A stretch of DNA of 32,932 nt from Collinsella aerofaciens (lineage in GTDB: Bacteria > Actinomycetota > Coriobacteriia > Coriobacteriales > Coriobacteriaceae), in contig JAJXHK010000022.1 of assembly GCA_021639365.1 (NCBI GenBank), positions 1 to 32,932 on the forward strand, written 5' to 3'. Every line of letters starts with the position of its first letter. Within the stretch, counting starts at the first letter, position 1. The notes below the pieces were generated by a model that saw only the letters and a program-made list of their open reading frames with translations, did no database searches and had not been told where the DNA came from. Shown piece after piece: positions 1-7,584 of the stretch. The position numbers were made by a program, and so were the translations under genes.

Positions 1-1112
1 AGCGCCTGCGTCTGGGTGACGACGGGCGTACGGCCCACGAACTCGGGGATCATGCCAAAGGCGTTGAGGTCCTGCGGGAGCACCTGACGCAGCAGGTCGT
101 TCTCGTCGACCGAAGTGGGTCCGGCGATCTCGGAGTTAAAGCCCACGCCCTTGTTGCCTACACGGTCGGCGATGATCTTGTCCAGACCCACAAAGGCACC
201 GCCGCAGATGAACAAGATGTTGGTCGTGTCGATCTGCAGCAGCTCCTGCTGGGGATGCTTGCGGCCGCCGGTGGGCGGAACGCTTGCCACCGTGCCCTCA
301 AGAATCTTGAGCAGAGCCTGCTGAACGCCCTCGCCCGAAACATCACGGGTGATGGAGAGGTTCTCGGCCTTGCGGGCGATCTTGTCGATCTCGTCAACAT
401 AGATGATGCCCACCTGTGCGCGCTCAATGTCGCCATCGGCGGCGTTGATGAGCTTGAGCAGGATGTTCTCCACGTCCTCGCCCACGTAGCCAGCCTCGGT
501 AAGCGCGGTGGCGTCGGCGATGGCAAACGGCACCTCGAGAATTCGAGCAAGCGTCTGTGCCAGCAGCGTCTTACCGGTACCGGTGGGACCGAGCAGCAGG
601 ATGTTGGACTTGGCGAGCTCCACCTCGTCCATATCGTCATCGAACTGGGCGCCCATGCCGTCGCCAAAGGCGGACACCGCGGCACCGCCCTCGATCACGC
701 GGCGGTAGTGGTTGTACACGGCCACCGACATAGCGCGCTTGGCGTCCTCCTGGCCCATGACATAGGCCGAAAGCTCGTCATAGATCTCGTGCGGCGTCGG
801 CACGTGCGTGATGACCTGGCGGTCGTCCTCGAGCTCAAAGCCCTCAGCCTCGGGGTCAACGGCAGGCTGGGACGCAGCCTGGCCGTGGTCGTTGAGGAAA
901 CCCGGCAGCTTGCCGTTACGGGCGGCATCCATAAAGTCCGAAGCCAGCGACTCCTCCAGGATCTCGGAGCAGGCGGCGACACACTCGTCGCAGATAAAGA
1001 TGTTGGTCGGGCCCTTTACGAGGCGACGGACCTGGCCCTGCTCTTTTCCGCAAAAGGAGCAGCGGATGGGGTTGCCGTTCTCGTCAAAGTTGTCCTGCAT
1101 GTTACCTGCCAT
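1..1112 (-). CDS. clpX: ClpX, ATP-dependent unfoldase of the ClpXP protease (C-terminus cut off by window edge)
   Basis: AAA+ unfoldase that recognises tagged or damaged proteins and feeds them to ClpP in the cytoplasm. About 370 residues are visible. The N-terminal zinc-binding domain has the two Cys pairs C18/C21 and C41/C44. An acidic linker follows, then the Walker A motif GPTGTGKT at about residues 175-182, a Walker B VDEIDK, and the segment IPEFVGRTPVV just before the window ends, typical of the ClpX sensor region. The ATG is at 1110-1112, one base past the clpP stop, so clpP and clpX are clearly co-transcribed. The gene continues beyond position 1 and lacks its last portion only because of the window. 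The identification is very secure. Confidence 0.97.
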   Translation of the reverse strand, partial: MAGNMQDNFDENGNPIRCSFCGKEQGQVRRLVKGPTNIFICDECVAACSEILEESLASDFMDAARNGKLPGFLNDHGQAASQPAVDPEAEGFELEDDRQVITHVPTPHEIYDELSAYVMGQEDAKRAMSVAVYNHYRRVIEGGAAVSAFGDGMGAQFDDDMDEVELAKSNILLLGPTGTGKTLLAQTLARILEVPFAIADATALTEAGYVGEDVENILLKLINAADGDIERAQVGIIYVDEIDKIARKAENLSITRDVSGEGVQQALLKILEGTVASVPPTGGRKHPQQELLQIDTTNILFICGGAFVGLDKIIADRVGNKGVGFNSEIAGPTSVDENDLLRQVLPQDLNAFGMIPEFVGRTPVVTQTQA

Positions 1113-1113
1113 C

Positions 1114-1734
1114 CTAGGCGTCCTTCGCGGCAAGATCGCGCGAGGTGACGATACGGTCGATCAGGCCGTAGTCGAGGGCCTCGGCAGCGGTCAGGTAGTT
1201 GTCGCGCTCGGTGTCGGCCTGGACCTTCTCGATGGGCTGGCCCGAGGCGTCGGACAGGATCTGGTTGAGCTCGCGACGGGTCTTTTTGATCTCCTCGGCC
1301 ACGATCTCGATCTCGGTCTGCTGGCCCTGGGCACCGCCGCTGGGCTGGTGAATCATGACCTTGGAGTGCGGCAGGCAGAAGCGCTTGCCCTTGGCGCCGG
1401 CCGAAAGCAGCACGGCAGCCATAGACGCGGCCATGCCCACGCAGATGGTGGAGACCTGCGGCTTGATGAAGTTCATGGTGTCCAGAATCGCCAGACCGGA
1501 GTAGACCTCGCCGCCGGGCGAATTGATGTAGAGCGAGATATCCTTCTCGGCATCCTGGCTCTCAAGATGCAGCAGCTGGGCAACGACCAGGTTGGCGCTG
1601 ACAGAGTTGATCTCCTCGCCCAAGAAGATGATGCGGTCGTTGAGCAGGCGCGAATAGATATCGTAGCTGCGCTCGCCGCGCGGCGTCTGCTCGATAACGT
1701 ATGGCACGAGGGCGGAATCGAACTTAGCGATCAT
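1114..1734 (-). CDS. clpP: ClpP, ATP-dependent Clp protease proteolytic subunit
   Basis: Serine peptidase that forms the tetradecameric barrel of ClpXP. With the chosen start it is 206 aa, and the catalytic triad is S104 (in GMAASMAAVLL), H129 (MIHQPSGG) and D178 (DTERDNY). The spacing of 25 and 74 residues matches E. coli ClpP. Two further ATGs lie 2 and 4 codons upstream (at 1738-1740 and 1744-1746). I prefer 1732-1734 because GGAG lies 6 nt before it, whereas the same GGAG would touch or follow the other two. It is followed after one base by clpX. A trigger factor gene sits upstream, the common tig-clpP-clpX order. Confidence 0.97.
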   Translation of the reverse strand: MIAKFDSALVPYVIEQTPRGERSYDIYSRLLNDRIIFLGEEINSVSANLVVAQLLHLESQDAEKDISLYINSPGGEVYSGLAILDTMNFIKPQVSTICVGMAASMAAVLLSAGAKGKRFCLPHSKVMIHQPSGGAQGQQTEIEIVAEEIKKTRRELNQILSDASGQPIEKVQADTERDNYLTAAEALDYGLIDRIVTSRDLAAKDA

Positions 1735-1757
1735 ACGCATCTCCATTTCTCTTACGG

Positions 1758-1769
1758 ACCAATATTGGT
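1758..1769. promoter_or_regulatory. 12-bp perfect palindrome in the clpP leader
   Basis: ACCAATATTGGT is a perfect 12-bp palindrome 23 bp upstream of the clpP start. It could be an operator or simply chance. It does not resemble the actinobacterial ClgR box or a CIRCE element. Confidence 0.3.
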
Positions 1770-1779
1770 TCTAGACAAA

Positions 1780-1820
1780 CGTACGGTGCCCGCATGCTAT
1801 GCATTGGCTGGCACCGTACG
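1780..1820 (-). terminator. Hairpin between tig and clpP, probable terminator or attenuator
   Basis: Perfect 11-bp arms CGTACGGTGCC / GGCACCGTACG enclose a 19-nt loop that can itself pair (GCAT/ATGC). On the minus strand the stem is followed by TTTGTCT, a weak T-tract, so termination after tig is plausible but may be partial. Confidence 0.5.
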
Positions 1821-1896
1821 AAGCAACCGGATAACCGGCTTATAACTTTACCCCATCACGGGCGCGTACATGCGCTCGCGGAAAAGGTGGCGAGAA

Positions 1897-3195
1897 TTAC
1901 TCGGCGTCCTTGGCGGTCTCGTCGACCTCGGTCACCTTGGCGTTCTCGACCAGGTGGTCGACGGCCTTGGAGCGACGGATGGACTCGCGGACGGCGGGCA
2001 TGCGGCCATCGGCGATGAACTCGGCCTTGGAAGCTTCGACGTCCTTGACGCCGGCCTTCTCGAACTCGGCGTTGATGTCGTCCTCGGTGACCTCGATCTT
2101 GAGCTCACGGGCGAGGGCGTCGAGCGCCAGGGACTCACGGGCAACGTCGTTGGCCTGCTTGTGCAGGTCGCCGATGAACTGCTCCATGGTCAGGCCGGAA
2201 GCGGGCAGCCAGGTGTCCAGCGTCATGCCGCGGGCAGCGAGGTTGGACAGGAAGTTCTGGCCGAGCTCCTCAAAGACGGACTGCTCGTAATCGGCGTCCA
2301 TCTCGTCGAGCTGTAGGCGCTCAGCGAGAGCGGAGACGCAACGGTTCTCCTTCTCGGCCGGAAGGCGGGAAGCCTTGTCCTGCTCGATCTCGAGCTTAAT
2401 GGCGTCGCGCATAGCGTCGATGCTGTCGAAGCCGAAGTCGGACTTGACGAGCTCGTCGGTAAGCTCGGGGGTGTTGCGAACCTTGATGCCCTTGACGGTG
2501 ACCTCGACGGTGTGGGACTCGGCCTCCTCGCCCTCCTCGACCTCGTCGGTCCAGGTGACGGTCTTGACGTCGTCAACGTTGGCGCCGATCAGGGCCTCGT
2601 TGAACTCGGCGGGGTTGCTGTCGCTACCGGCGATGAGCATGCGGCCCTCGGCGGCAAAGTTGTCGGCGTTCTCGACGGCCTTGAGGTCGACGGTCACATA
2701 GTCGTCAGCCTCGACGGCGCGACCCTCGACGTCCTCGAAGGTGGCACGGTAGTTGAGGAGCATCTCGACCTGGTTGTTGATCTCGGACTCGGTGACCTCC
2801 GCGGGGGGCATCTCGATCTCGACGGCGTCGAAGGAGGAGAGCTCAGCGGCGGGACGCAGGGAGAACTCGACGGTGTAGGTGTAGTCCTCGTGATCCTTGG
2901 CGAGGTCGAGCTCCTTGTAGTCACCGCTCTTGGTGGGGACGATGTCCAGCTCGTTGAGGACGGCGGGCTCGTTGGCGGCGATCAGGTCGTTGGTGGCCTG
3001 AGCGAGGGTGGCCTCGGCGCCCAGGGCGGAGTCGATGACCGGACGGGGAGCCTTGCCGGCGCGGAAGCCCGGGAAGCGGTACTTCTTGGCGGTATCCTTG
3101 TAGGCCTTCTTGATCGCGGCGTCGACGTCGGCGGCCGGGATGGTGACCGTAGCGGTGAGCTTGGCGTCCTTGACGTCAGAAGCGGTGATGTTCAA
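1897..3195 (-). CDS. tig: Trigger factor, ribosome-associated chaperone and prolyl isomerase
   Basis: Binds the ribosome exit tunnel and folds nascent chains. The N-terminal domain carries the ribosome-docking signature PGFRAGKAP. A FKBP-like PPIase domain and a long helical C-terminal chaperone domain with an acidic tail follow. With the chosen start it is 432 aa, the usual family size. The start deserves attention. The first in-frame ATG (3208-3210) is directly followed by AGG AGG, which is the Shine-Dalgarno itself (3202-3207). The likely start is therefore the TTG at 3193-3195, 6 nt past the AGGAGG, giving an N-terminus (M)NITASDVKD, or less likely the GTG at 3196-3198. The frame stays open further upstream only because it runs through the tRNA-Leu gene. 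Confidence 0.95.
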   Translation of the reverse strand: MNITASDVKDAKLTATVTIPAADVDAAIKKAYKDTAKKYRFPGFRAGKAPRPVIDSALGAEATLAQATNDLIAANEPAVLNELDIVPTKSGDYKELDLAKDHEDYTYTVEFSLRPAAELSSFDAVEIEMPPAEVTESEINNQVEMLLNYRATFEDVEGRAVEADDYVTVDLKAVENADNFAAEGRMLIAGSDSNPAEFNEALIGANVDDVKTVTWTDEVEEGEEAESHTVEVTVKGIKVRNTPELTDELVKSDFGFDSIDAMRDAIKLEIEQDKASRLPAEKENRCVSALAERLQLDEMDADYEQSVFEELGQNFLSNLAARGMTLDTWLPASGLTMEQFIGDLHKQANDVARESLALDALARELKIEVTEDDINAEFEKAGVKDVEASKAEFIADGRMPAVRESIRRSKAVDHLVENAKVTEVDETAKDAE

Positions 3196-3219
3196 CACGT
3201 TCCTCCTCATACTGCCCAG

Positions 3220-3249
3220 CTTATCTGAGGTGCTGGTACCTTTATGCAA
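3220..3249 (-). promoter_or_regulatory. Possible promoter of tig
   Basis: On the minus strand TTGCAT (3244-3249) and GATAAG (3220-3225) are separated by 18 nt. This places a transcription start roughly 15-20 nt before the tig start and lets the AGGAGG at 3202-3207 act as its ribosome binding site. The match to consensus is moderate. Confidence 0.35.
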
Positions 3250-3285
3250 CAAGCGTCGCGACGGCCAGAGCCGACGCAGGTGCGA

Positions 3286-3369
3286 TGGTGCGGGCGAAAG
3301 GACTCGAACCTTCACGGGAATCCCACCAGAACCTAAATCTGGCGCGTCTACCAATTCCGCCACGCCCGC
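3286..3369 (-). tRNA. tRNA-Leu (anticodon UAG)
   Basis: The acceptor stem GCGGGCG (3363-3369) pairs with CGCCCGC (3290-3296), followed by discriminator A and an encoded CCA (3286-3288). The anticodon arm is CCAGA-TTTAGGT-TCTGG, giving anticodon TAG. There is a long type II variable arm and a T-arm containing GGTTCGAGTCC. At 84 nt it is standard for tRNA-Leu. It lies about 90 bp upstream of tig. Confidence 0.97.
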
Positions 3370-3468
3370 ATGAGCGCACAGACTAGGAATGATAGCAGAT
3401 ACGAACGACAAGCGCACGCACACCTTTTTAGGCTCACGACCTCACCACGAGTGAATGGCACGAGCAAG

Positions 3469-3514
3469 GGAAAGCGCGTCCCATTTTGAACCGATATTCC
3501 GGGTCGCGCTTTCC
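3469..3514. repeat. 46-nt hairpin repeat, copy A
   Basis: Arms GGAAAGCGCGTCCC (3469-3482) and GGGTCGCGCTTTCC (3501-3514) pair with a single mismatch around an 18-nt loop. It has the same total length, GGAAA/TTTCC ends and CCC/GGG inner ends as copy B 17 bp away. It lies downstream of the minus-strand hydroxylase gene ending at 3610. Confidence 0.7.
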
Positions 3515-3530
3515 GCGAAGGGTTTCAAAA

Positions 3531-3576
3531 GGAAACTGCATCCCAGATTTCGGATGAAAAATGGGATGCAGTTTCC
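3531..3576. repeat. 46-nt hairpin repeat, copy B, possible terminator
   Basis: Perfect 15-bp arms GGAAACTGCATCCCA (3531-3545) and TGGGATGCAGTTTCC (3562-3576) enclose a 16-nt loop that can extend the helix with TTTC/GAAA around GGAT. It sits 34 bp past the end of the molybdenum hydroxylase gene, so it may terminate that transcript. There is no strong T-tract directly after it. Confidence 0.75.
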
Positions 3577-3609
3577 GGACGGGGCGGAACGGGAAGCGAG
3601 CGAGCTCGC

Positions 3610-6441
3610 CTACTCCCCCAGCAGGGCCTTCTCGGGCGTGATGGGCAGCGAGCGGACCTGGTGGCCGGTGGCGTGTGCGACGGCCGAGGCCACGGCGGCG
3701 AGCGGCGTGTTGATGACGACCTCGCCGATCGACTTGGCGCCAAACGGGCCCGTCGGCTCATAGCTCGGCTCAAAGGCCACGCGGATGCTGCCGATATCCA
3801 GGCGCGTGGGCAGCTTGTAGCTCATAAAGTTGCCGGTGCGCAGGCGGCCGCGGTCGTCGTGCTCCACGATCTCGTAGAGCGCGTGGCCGATACCCTGGGC
3901 AATGCCGCCCTCGGCCTGGACGCGCGCGAGCGCCTCGTTGATAACGGTGCCGCAGTCCACAGCCGCAGCGTAGTCCACCACGGTCACCTTGCCGGTGGCC
4001 TTGTCGACCTCGACCTCGGCAATGCCGGCCATAAACGGCGGAGGCGAAACGGGCAGGCAGGCAGAGGCATGCGAGGTGAGCGCGTCGCCGCCTGCGATGT
4101 TCTTGACGCACAGGTTGGCAAAGTCGCGCAGCGTGAGGTAGCGGCCGCGCTCACGAGCGGCACGCTCGTCGGACAGGCGCACGTACTGGCCGTCGAAGAC
4201 CACGTCGGCGGCGTCAACGTCCCACATCTGAGCGGCCTTGGCGCAAATCTTCTCGCGCAGCTCGGTCGCGGCGTTCTTGGCGGCAAGGCCCGTCACGTAG
4301 GTACCGGAGCTCGCGTACGAGCCGGCGTCGAACGGCGACACGTCGGTGTCCACGCCGCGCACCACGATGAGCGAGCTCTCCACGCCCAGCTCCTCGGCGG
4401 CAATCTGCGCCAGGATGGTGTCGACACCCATGCCGTTATCGGTAGCGCCGGTCGAAATCGTAATGAAGCCGTCCTCTTCCAGGCGCATGTCGATACCGGC
4501 GATATCCACGTTGGAGATGCCCGAGCCCTGCATGGTGAGCGCGCAGCCCAGGGCGCGCACGCGATCGCCCAGGTCGACGGCCAGTGGCTTGTCACGCCAG
4601 CCGATCATGTCCATCGCGCGCAGCAGGCAGCGATCGAGCGCGCAGGCGTTGAGTTTCTCGTTGTAGTACTGCGGCATGATCTCGCCCTCGCGCACCATGT
4701 TCTTGAGGCGCAGGTCGGCGGGGTCCATGTGCAGCATGTCGGCGAGCTCGTTGACGGCGCTCTCCACGGCAAACTGACCCTGGGTGGCACCGTAACCGCG
4801 GTATGCGCCGCCACGGTTGGTGTTGGTGTAGACGGCGTCCCACCTAAAGCGGCTCGCCTTCACATGGTTGTAGATCGGCAGGCTCTTGTGGCCCGAAAGG
4901 CCGATCGTCGTGGTGGCGTGCTCGCCGTACGCGCCGGCGTTGGACAGCGTGTGCAGGTCGATGGCCGTGATGGTGCCGTCGTTCATGGCACCCATCTTGA
5001 CGGTCATCTGCATCTGGTGGCGCGAGTTACCCGCGGTGATGGTCTCCTCGCGGGTGTAGCAGCAGTAGCTCGGACGGCCGGTCTGCTGGGTGACGAACGC
5101 CACGAAGATCTCGCAGCAGCCCGACTGCTTGGAGCCAAAGCCGCCGCCGATGCGCGGCTTGATGACCTGCACCTGCGACTGCGGAATGTCGAGCGACTGC
5201 GCAATCATGCGACGCACGTGGAAGGGTACCTGCGTGGAGGTGGTCACCGAGATGCGGCCGAACGCATCGGTCGTCGCGAAGGCGCGGAAGGTCTCCATGG
5301 GCGCGGTCTGCGTGGCCTGGCTGGTGTAGGTGCGCTCAAAGACGATGTCGCTCTGGGCGAAGGCCTCGTCCAGGTCGCCAAAATCGCTGGTACCGCTGCA
5401 CACCAGGTTGCGCGGGACGTCGCCGCCCTGCGGGAACATAAAGGTCACGTCGCCCTCGGGGTGTACCACGATGTCGTTATCGAGCGCCTGGGTAAAGTCG
5501 AGCAGCGGCTCGAGCACCTCATAGTCGACCTTGATGAGCTTGAGCGCCTTGTCGGCGGCCTCCTCGGTCTCGGCGGCGACGATCGCCACCTCCTCGTTTT
5601 GGTAGCGCACGAGGTTCTCGAGGATCAGTCGGTCATACGGCGAGGGCTGCGGATAGCTCTGGCCAGCGATGGTAAAGCGGCGCTGGGGCACGTCCTCGTA
5701 GGTGTAGACGCCCACCACGCCGGGTACCTTCAGGGCGCGCGATGTGTCGATGGAGCGGATATTGGCGCGAGCGTAGGGGCTGCGCTTGAGCTTAACGATG
5801 AGCGCGCCGGCGGGCACGAGGTCGCCCGTGTAGACGGGACGGCCCTCGAGCAGCGCCTTCGAGTCCTTCTTGGGCTGCTTGTGGGTGATCTGCCTGTACG
5901 TGACACCATCGGAGCTGGTGTTATTGACCGGCAGCTCGGGCATCTCAAAGCCCACCTGCACGCCGGACTCGTTGAGGAAGCGGACGATGGCACGCAGCTG
6001 ACTCTCGTAGCCGCTGCAGCGACAGAGGTTGCCGGCCAGCTGGCGCGAGAGCTCCTCGCGCGTGGCGACGAGGGACGGGTCCTCTTTGGCGGCGCGGGCG
6101 AGCGCCAGCACGTTCATGATGAGGCCGGGGGCGCAAAAACCGCACTGCTCGGCGCCTTCGGCAGCCATCGCGCGGGCCAGCGCCTCGGACTCAGCCTTGA
6201 GGCCCTCGAGCGTGGTGACGGTGTGACCCTCGACGCGCGCGGCGGGAACCGAGCAGCTGAGCACCGGGTCGCCATCGAGCCATACCGTGCACAGGCCGCA
6301 GTTGGTGGTCTCGCAGGCGCAGCGCACCGACGCGCAGCCCTGCTCGCGCAGCAGCGCAAACAGCATGGTGTCGGGGGCAATCTGAACCTTGACCTTGCGG
6401 CCATTAAGCGTAAAGGAAAGATCGATGAGTTTGGCAGCCAT
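3610..6441 (-). CDS. Molybdenum hydroxylase (xanthine dehydrogenase/aldehyde oxidase family), fused [2Fe-2S] and Mo-pterin subunit
   Basis: A 943-aa cytoplasmic oxidoreductase of the xanthine dehydrogenase family. Residues 1-160 are the two [2Fe-2S] domains, with C43/C48/C51/C63 for the plant-type cluster and C100/C103/C140/C142 for the second. From about 190 onward is the Mo-pterin domain, with GGGFGSKQSG at 432-441, RGGAYRGYG at 543-551 and the C-terminal GAKSIGEV whose Glu907 aligns with the catalytic Glu of the family. There is no FAD domain; that is supplied by the adjacent gene, whose stop overlaps this start (TAATG). The fused Fe-S/Mo layout and length resemble Desulfovibrio aldehyde oxidoreductase. 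The substrate cannot be read from sequence: purine, nicotinate or aldehyde are all possible. Nearby sel genes and a DUF3343 gene make a selenium-dependent hydroxylase plausible (inference). Confidence 0.9.
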   Translation of the reverse strand: MAAKLIDLSFTLNGRKVKVQIAPDTMLFALLREQGCASVRCACETTNCGLCTVWLDGDPVLSCSVPAARVEGHTVTTLEGLKAESEALARAMAAEGAEQCGFCAPGLIMNVLALARAAKEDPSLVATREELSRQLAGNLCRCSGYESQLRAIVRFLNESGVQVGFEMPELPVNNTSSDGVTYRQITHKQPKKDSKALLEGRPVYTGDLVPAGALIVKLKRSPYARANIRSIDTSRALKVPGVVGVYTYEDVPQRRFTIAGQSYPQPSPYDRLILENLVRYQNEEVAIVAAETEEAADKALKLIKVDYEVLEPLLDFTQALDNDIVVHPEGDVTFMFPQGGDVPRNLVCSGTSDFGDLDEAFAQSDIVFERTYTSQATQTAPMETFRAFATTDAFGRISVTTSTQVPFHVRRMIAQSLDIPQSQVQVIKPRIGGGFGSKQSGCCEIFVAFVTQQTGRPSYCCYTREETITAGNSRHQMQMTVKMGAMNDGTITAIDLHTLSNAGAYGEHATTTIGLSGHKSLPIYNHVKASRFRWDAVYTNTNRGGAYRGYGATQGQFAVESAVNELADMLHMDPADLRLKNMVREGEIMPQYYNEKLNACALDRCLLRAMDMIGWRDKPLAVDLGDRVRALGCALTMQGSGISNVDIAGIDMRLEEDGFITISTGATDNGMGVDTILAQIAAEELGVESSLIVVRGVDTDVSPFDAGSYASSGTYVTGLAAKNAATELREKICAKAAQMWDVDAADVVFDGQYVRLSDERAARERGRYLTLRDFANLCVKNIAGGDALTSHASACLPVSPPPFMAGIAEVEVDKATGKVTVVDYAAAVDCGTVINEALARVQAEGGIAQGIGHALYEIVEHDDRGRLRTGNFMSYKLPTRLDIGSIRVAFEPSYEPTGPFGAKSIGEVVINTPLAAVASAVAHATGHQVRSLPITPEKALLGE

Positions 6442-7355
6442 TAGCGCACCTCGCTAGAATCGACGCCGGGCACGCGGCGGCAGGAATACTCGTCCGTGGC
6501 AAACTTGGGAATCTGTACGGTCTCAAGCTCGTGGGCAAGTGCCGCCGAAAGCTCAATGCCGGCGGCGCGGCGCACGGCCTGGACGGCGAGCGGGGCCGAG
6601 ATGCGACGGCGGTAGTCGGCCGAACCCCACAGATTGGTGCCGTAGCTCAGGGCACGCACGGATGCGGCAAGGGCGCGAAGCTCGTCCTCGGAAGGCTGCT
6701 CGCTGGTGAGGCCGCTTGCCTCGCCCTGCAGCAGGGTCGCGCGCAGCGGACGGGCGCCCACGGTAACATGCCAGGTGTTATCCCACCAGGCAGCGGTGAC
6801 GTTGAGCGAGGGGAAGTCGGTCGCGGCCTTACGCACGGCCTCGTAGCTCGCGCGGTAGTCGTGCTTAACGACCACGACGTGCTCGATCACGTCGCGCACG
6901 TAGCCCATGTTGACGAACTCGGCGAGCGGCACACGACCGGCGCCCGTCAGCTCAACATACGAATCGAGCGCCAAGAAGGCAGAGAGCACGTCCGAGAAAC
7001 CGAAGCGGCCGTAGATGCTGCCGCCCACCGTGGCGGTGTTGCGCAGCTGCACACCCACGATGTCGTGGACGGCGAACTCGAAGACATTGTTGACAAGCGC
7101 GTTGAGCTCGGCATGGCGCTCGAGCTGGCGCAGGGTGCACATGGCACCGATGCGAAACTCGGTCTCGGTCTCCTCGATCTGATCGAGTCCGCAGGCCGAA
7201 AGGTCAATCGCCGTCGCCACACGACGCGAACCCAGGCGCATCCAGATGCCGCCGCCCACAATCTTGTTGTTGCGGTTTTTCTGCAAGAGCTCATAGGCTT
7301 CGGCCGCGTTTCCAACACGGACGTAGGTACCGAACTTGAGCACGTTCTCCCCCAT
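6441..7355 (-). CDS. FAD-binding subunit of the molybdenum hydroxylase
   Basis: A 304-aa flavoprotein subunit that would pass electrons from the [2Fe-2S] clusters of the neighbouring hydroxylase to NAD or another acceptor. It has the family motif LRNTATVGGSIYGR at about residues 104-117, and VGGGIWMRLG at 33-42 in the position where most relatives have an AGGT/GGNS FAD loop. The C-terminal third matches CO dehydrogenase flavoprotein C-terminal domains. The stop codon shares one base with the start of the Mo subunit (TAATG), so the two are translationally coupled. The start is uncertain. ATG at 7353-7355 has GAAGAG directly before it, while a GTG at 7341-7343 has GGGGGAG 3 nt before it. Confidence 0.88.
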   Translation of the reverse strand: MGENVLKFGTYVRVGNAAEAYELLQKNRNNKIVGGGIWMRLGSRRVATAIDLSACGLDQIEETETEFRIGAMCTLRQLERHAELNALVNNVFEFAVHDIVGVQLRNTATVGGSIYGRFGFSDVLSAFLALDSYVELTGAGRVPLAEFVNMGYVRDVIEHVVVVKHDYRASYEAVRKAATDFPSLNVTAAWWDNTWHVTVGARPLRATLLQGEASGLTSEQPSEDELRALAASVRALSYGTNLWGSADYRRRISAPLAVQAVRRAAGIELSAALAHELETVQIPKFATDEYSCRRVPGVDSSEVR

Positions 7356-7434
7356 CTCTTCACTTGTCCAGTACCTTTAAGTGTACCAAACGAGGGGCCG
7401 CACGCCGTTGCAGGACAAAATCCACCCACCCATC

Positions 7435-7509
7435 CATAACTTGCGGTGAAATACGGACTGTTTAGCGGGTTCAGAGCGCCAAACGGTCCGTATTTCACCG
7501 CAAGTTATG
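7435..7509. repeat. 75-nt near-perfect long hairpin
   Basis: Arms of 29 nt at 7435-7463 and 7481-7509 pair completely apart from one T/G position, leaving a 17-nt loop (7464-7480). The ends read CATAACTTGCGG and CCGCAAGTTATG. It lies between the start of the FAD subunit gene and the terminator of gdhA. It is longer and more perfect than a terminator needs, and no T-tract flanks it. Confidence 0.75.
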
Positions 7510-7526
7510 AAGAGTCCTCCGGGATA

Positions 7527-7560
7527 GAAAAAGCTCCCAGCCGAGATAGCTGGGAGCTTT
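7527..7560 (-). terminator. Rho-independent terminator of gdhA
   Basis: The 12-bp stem AAAGCTCCCAGC (7530-7541) / GCTGGGAGCTTT (7549-7560) has loop CGAGATA. Read on the minus strand it ends in TTTTT, 25 nt after the gdhA stop. Confidence 0.88.
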
Positions 7561-7584
7561 ATCAAATGCTATGTCAGACGGGGT

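Noticed and set aside
1735..1896. ClgR or CIRCE/HAIR-type stress operator upstream of clpP
   Set aside because: The only clear elements are ACCAATATTGGT and the 11-bp hairpin; neither matches those consensus sites.
3196..3423. N-terminal extension of trigger factor up to 3423
   Set aside because: The extension translates the tRNA-Leu gene and its flanks, and has no ribosome site. It is a read-through artefact.
3661..6444. A 927-codon open frame on the plus strand opposite the molybdenum hydroxylase
   Set aside because: Its product is low-complexity, rich in Ala/Gly/His/Arg, with no recognisable domain. It exactly shadows a well-supported minus-strand gene, which is common in GC-rich coding DNA.
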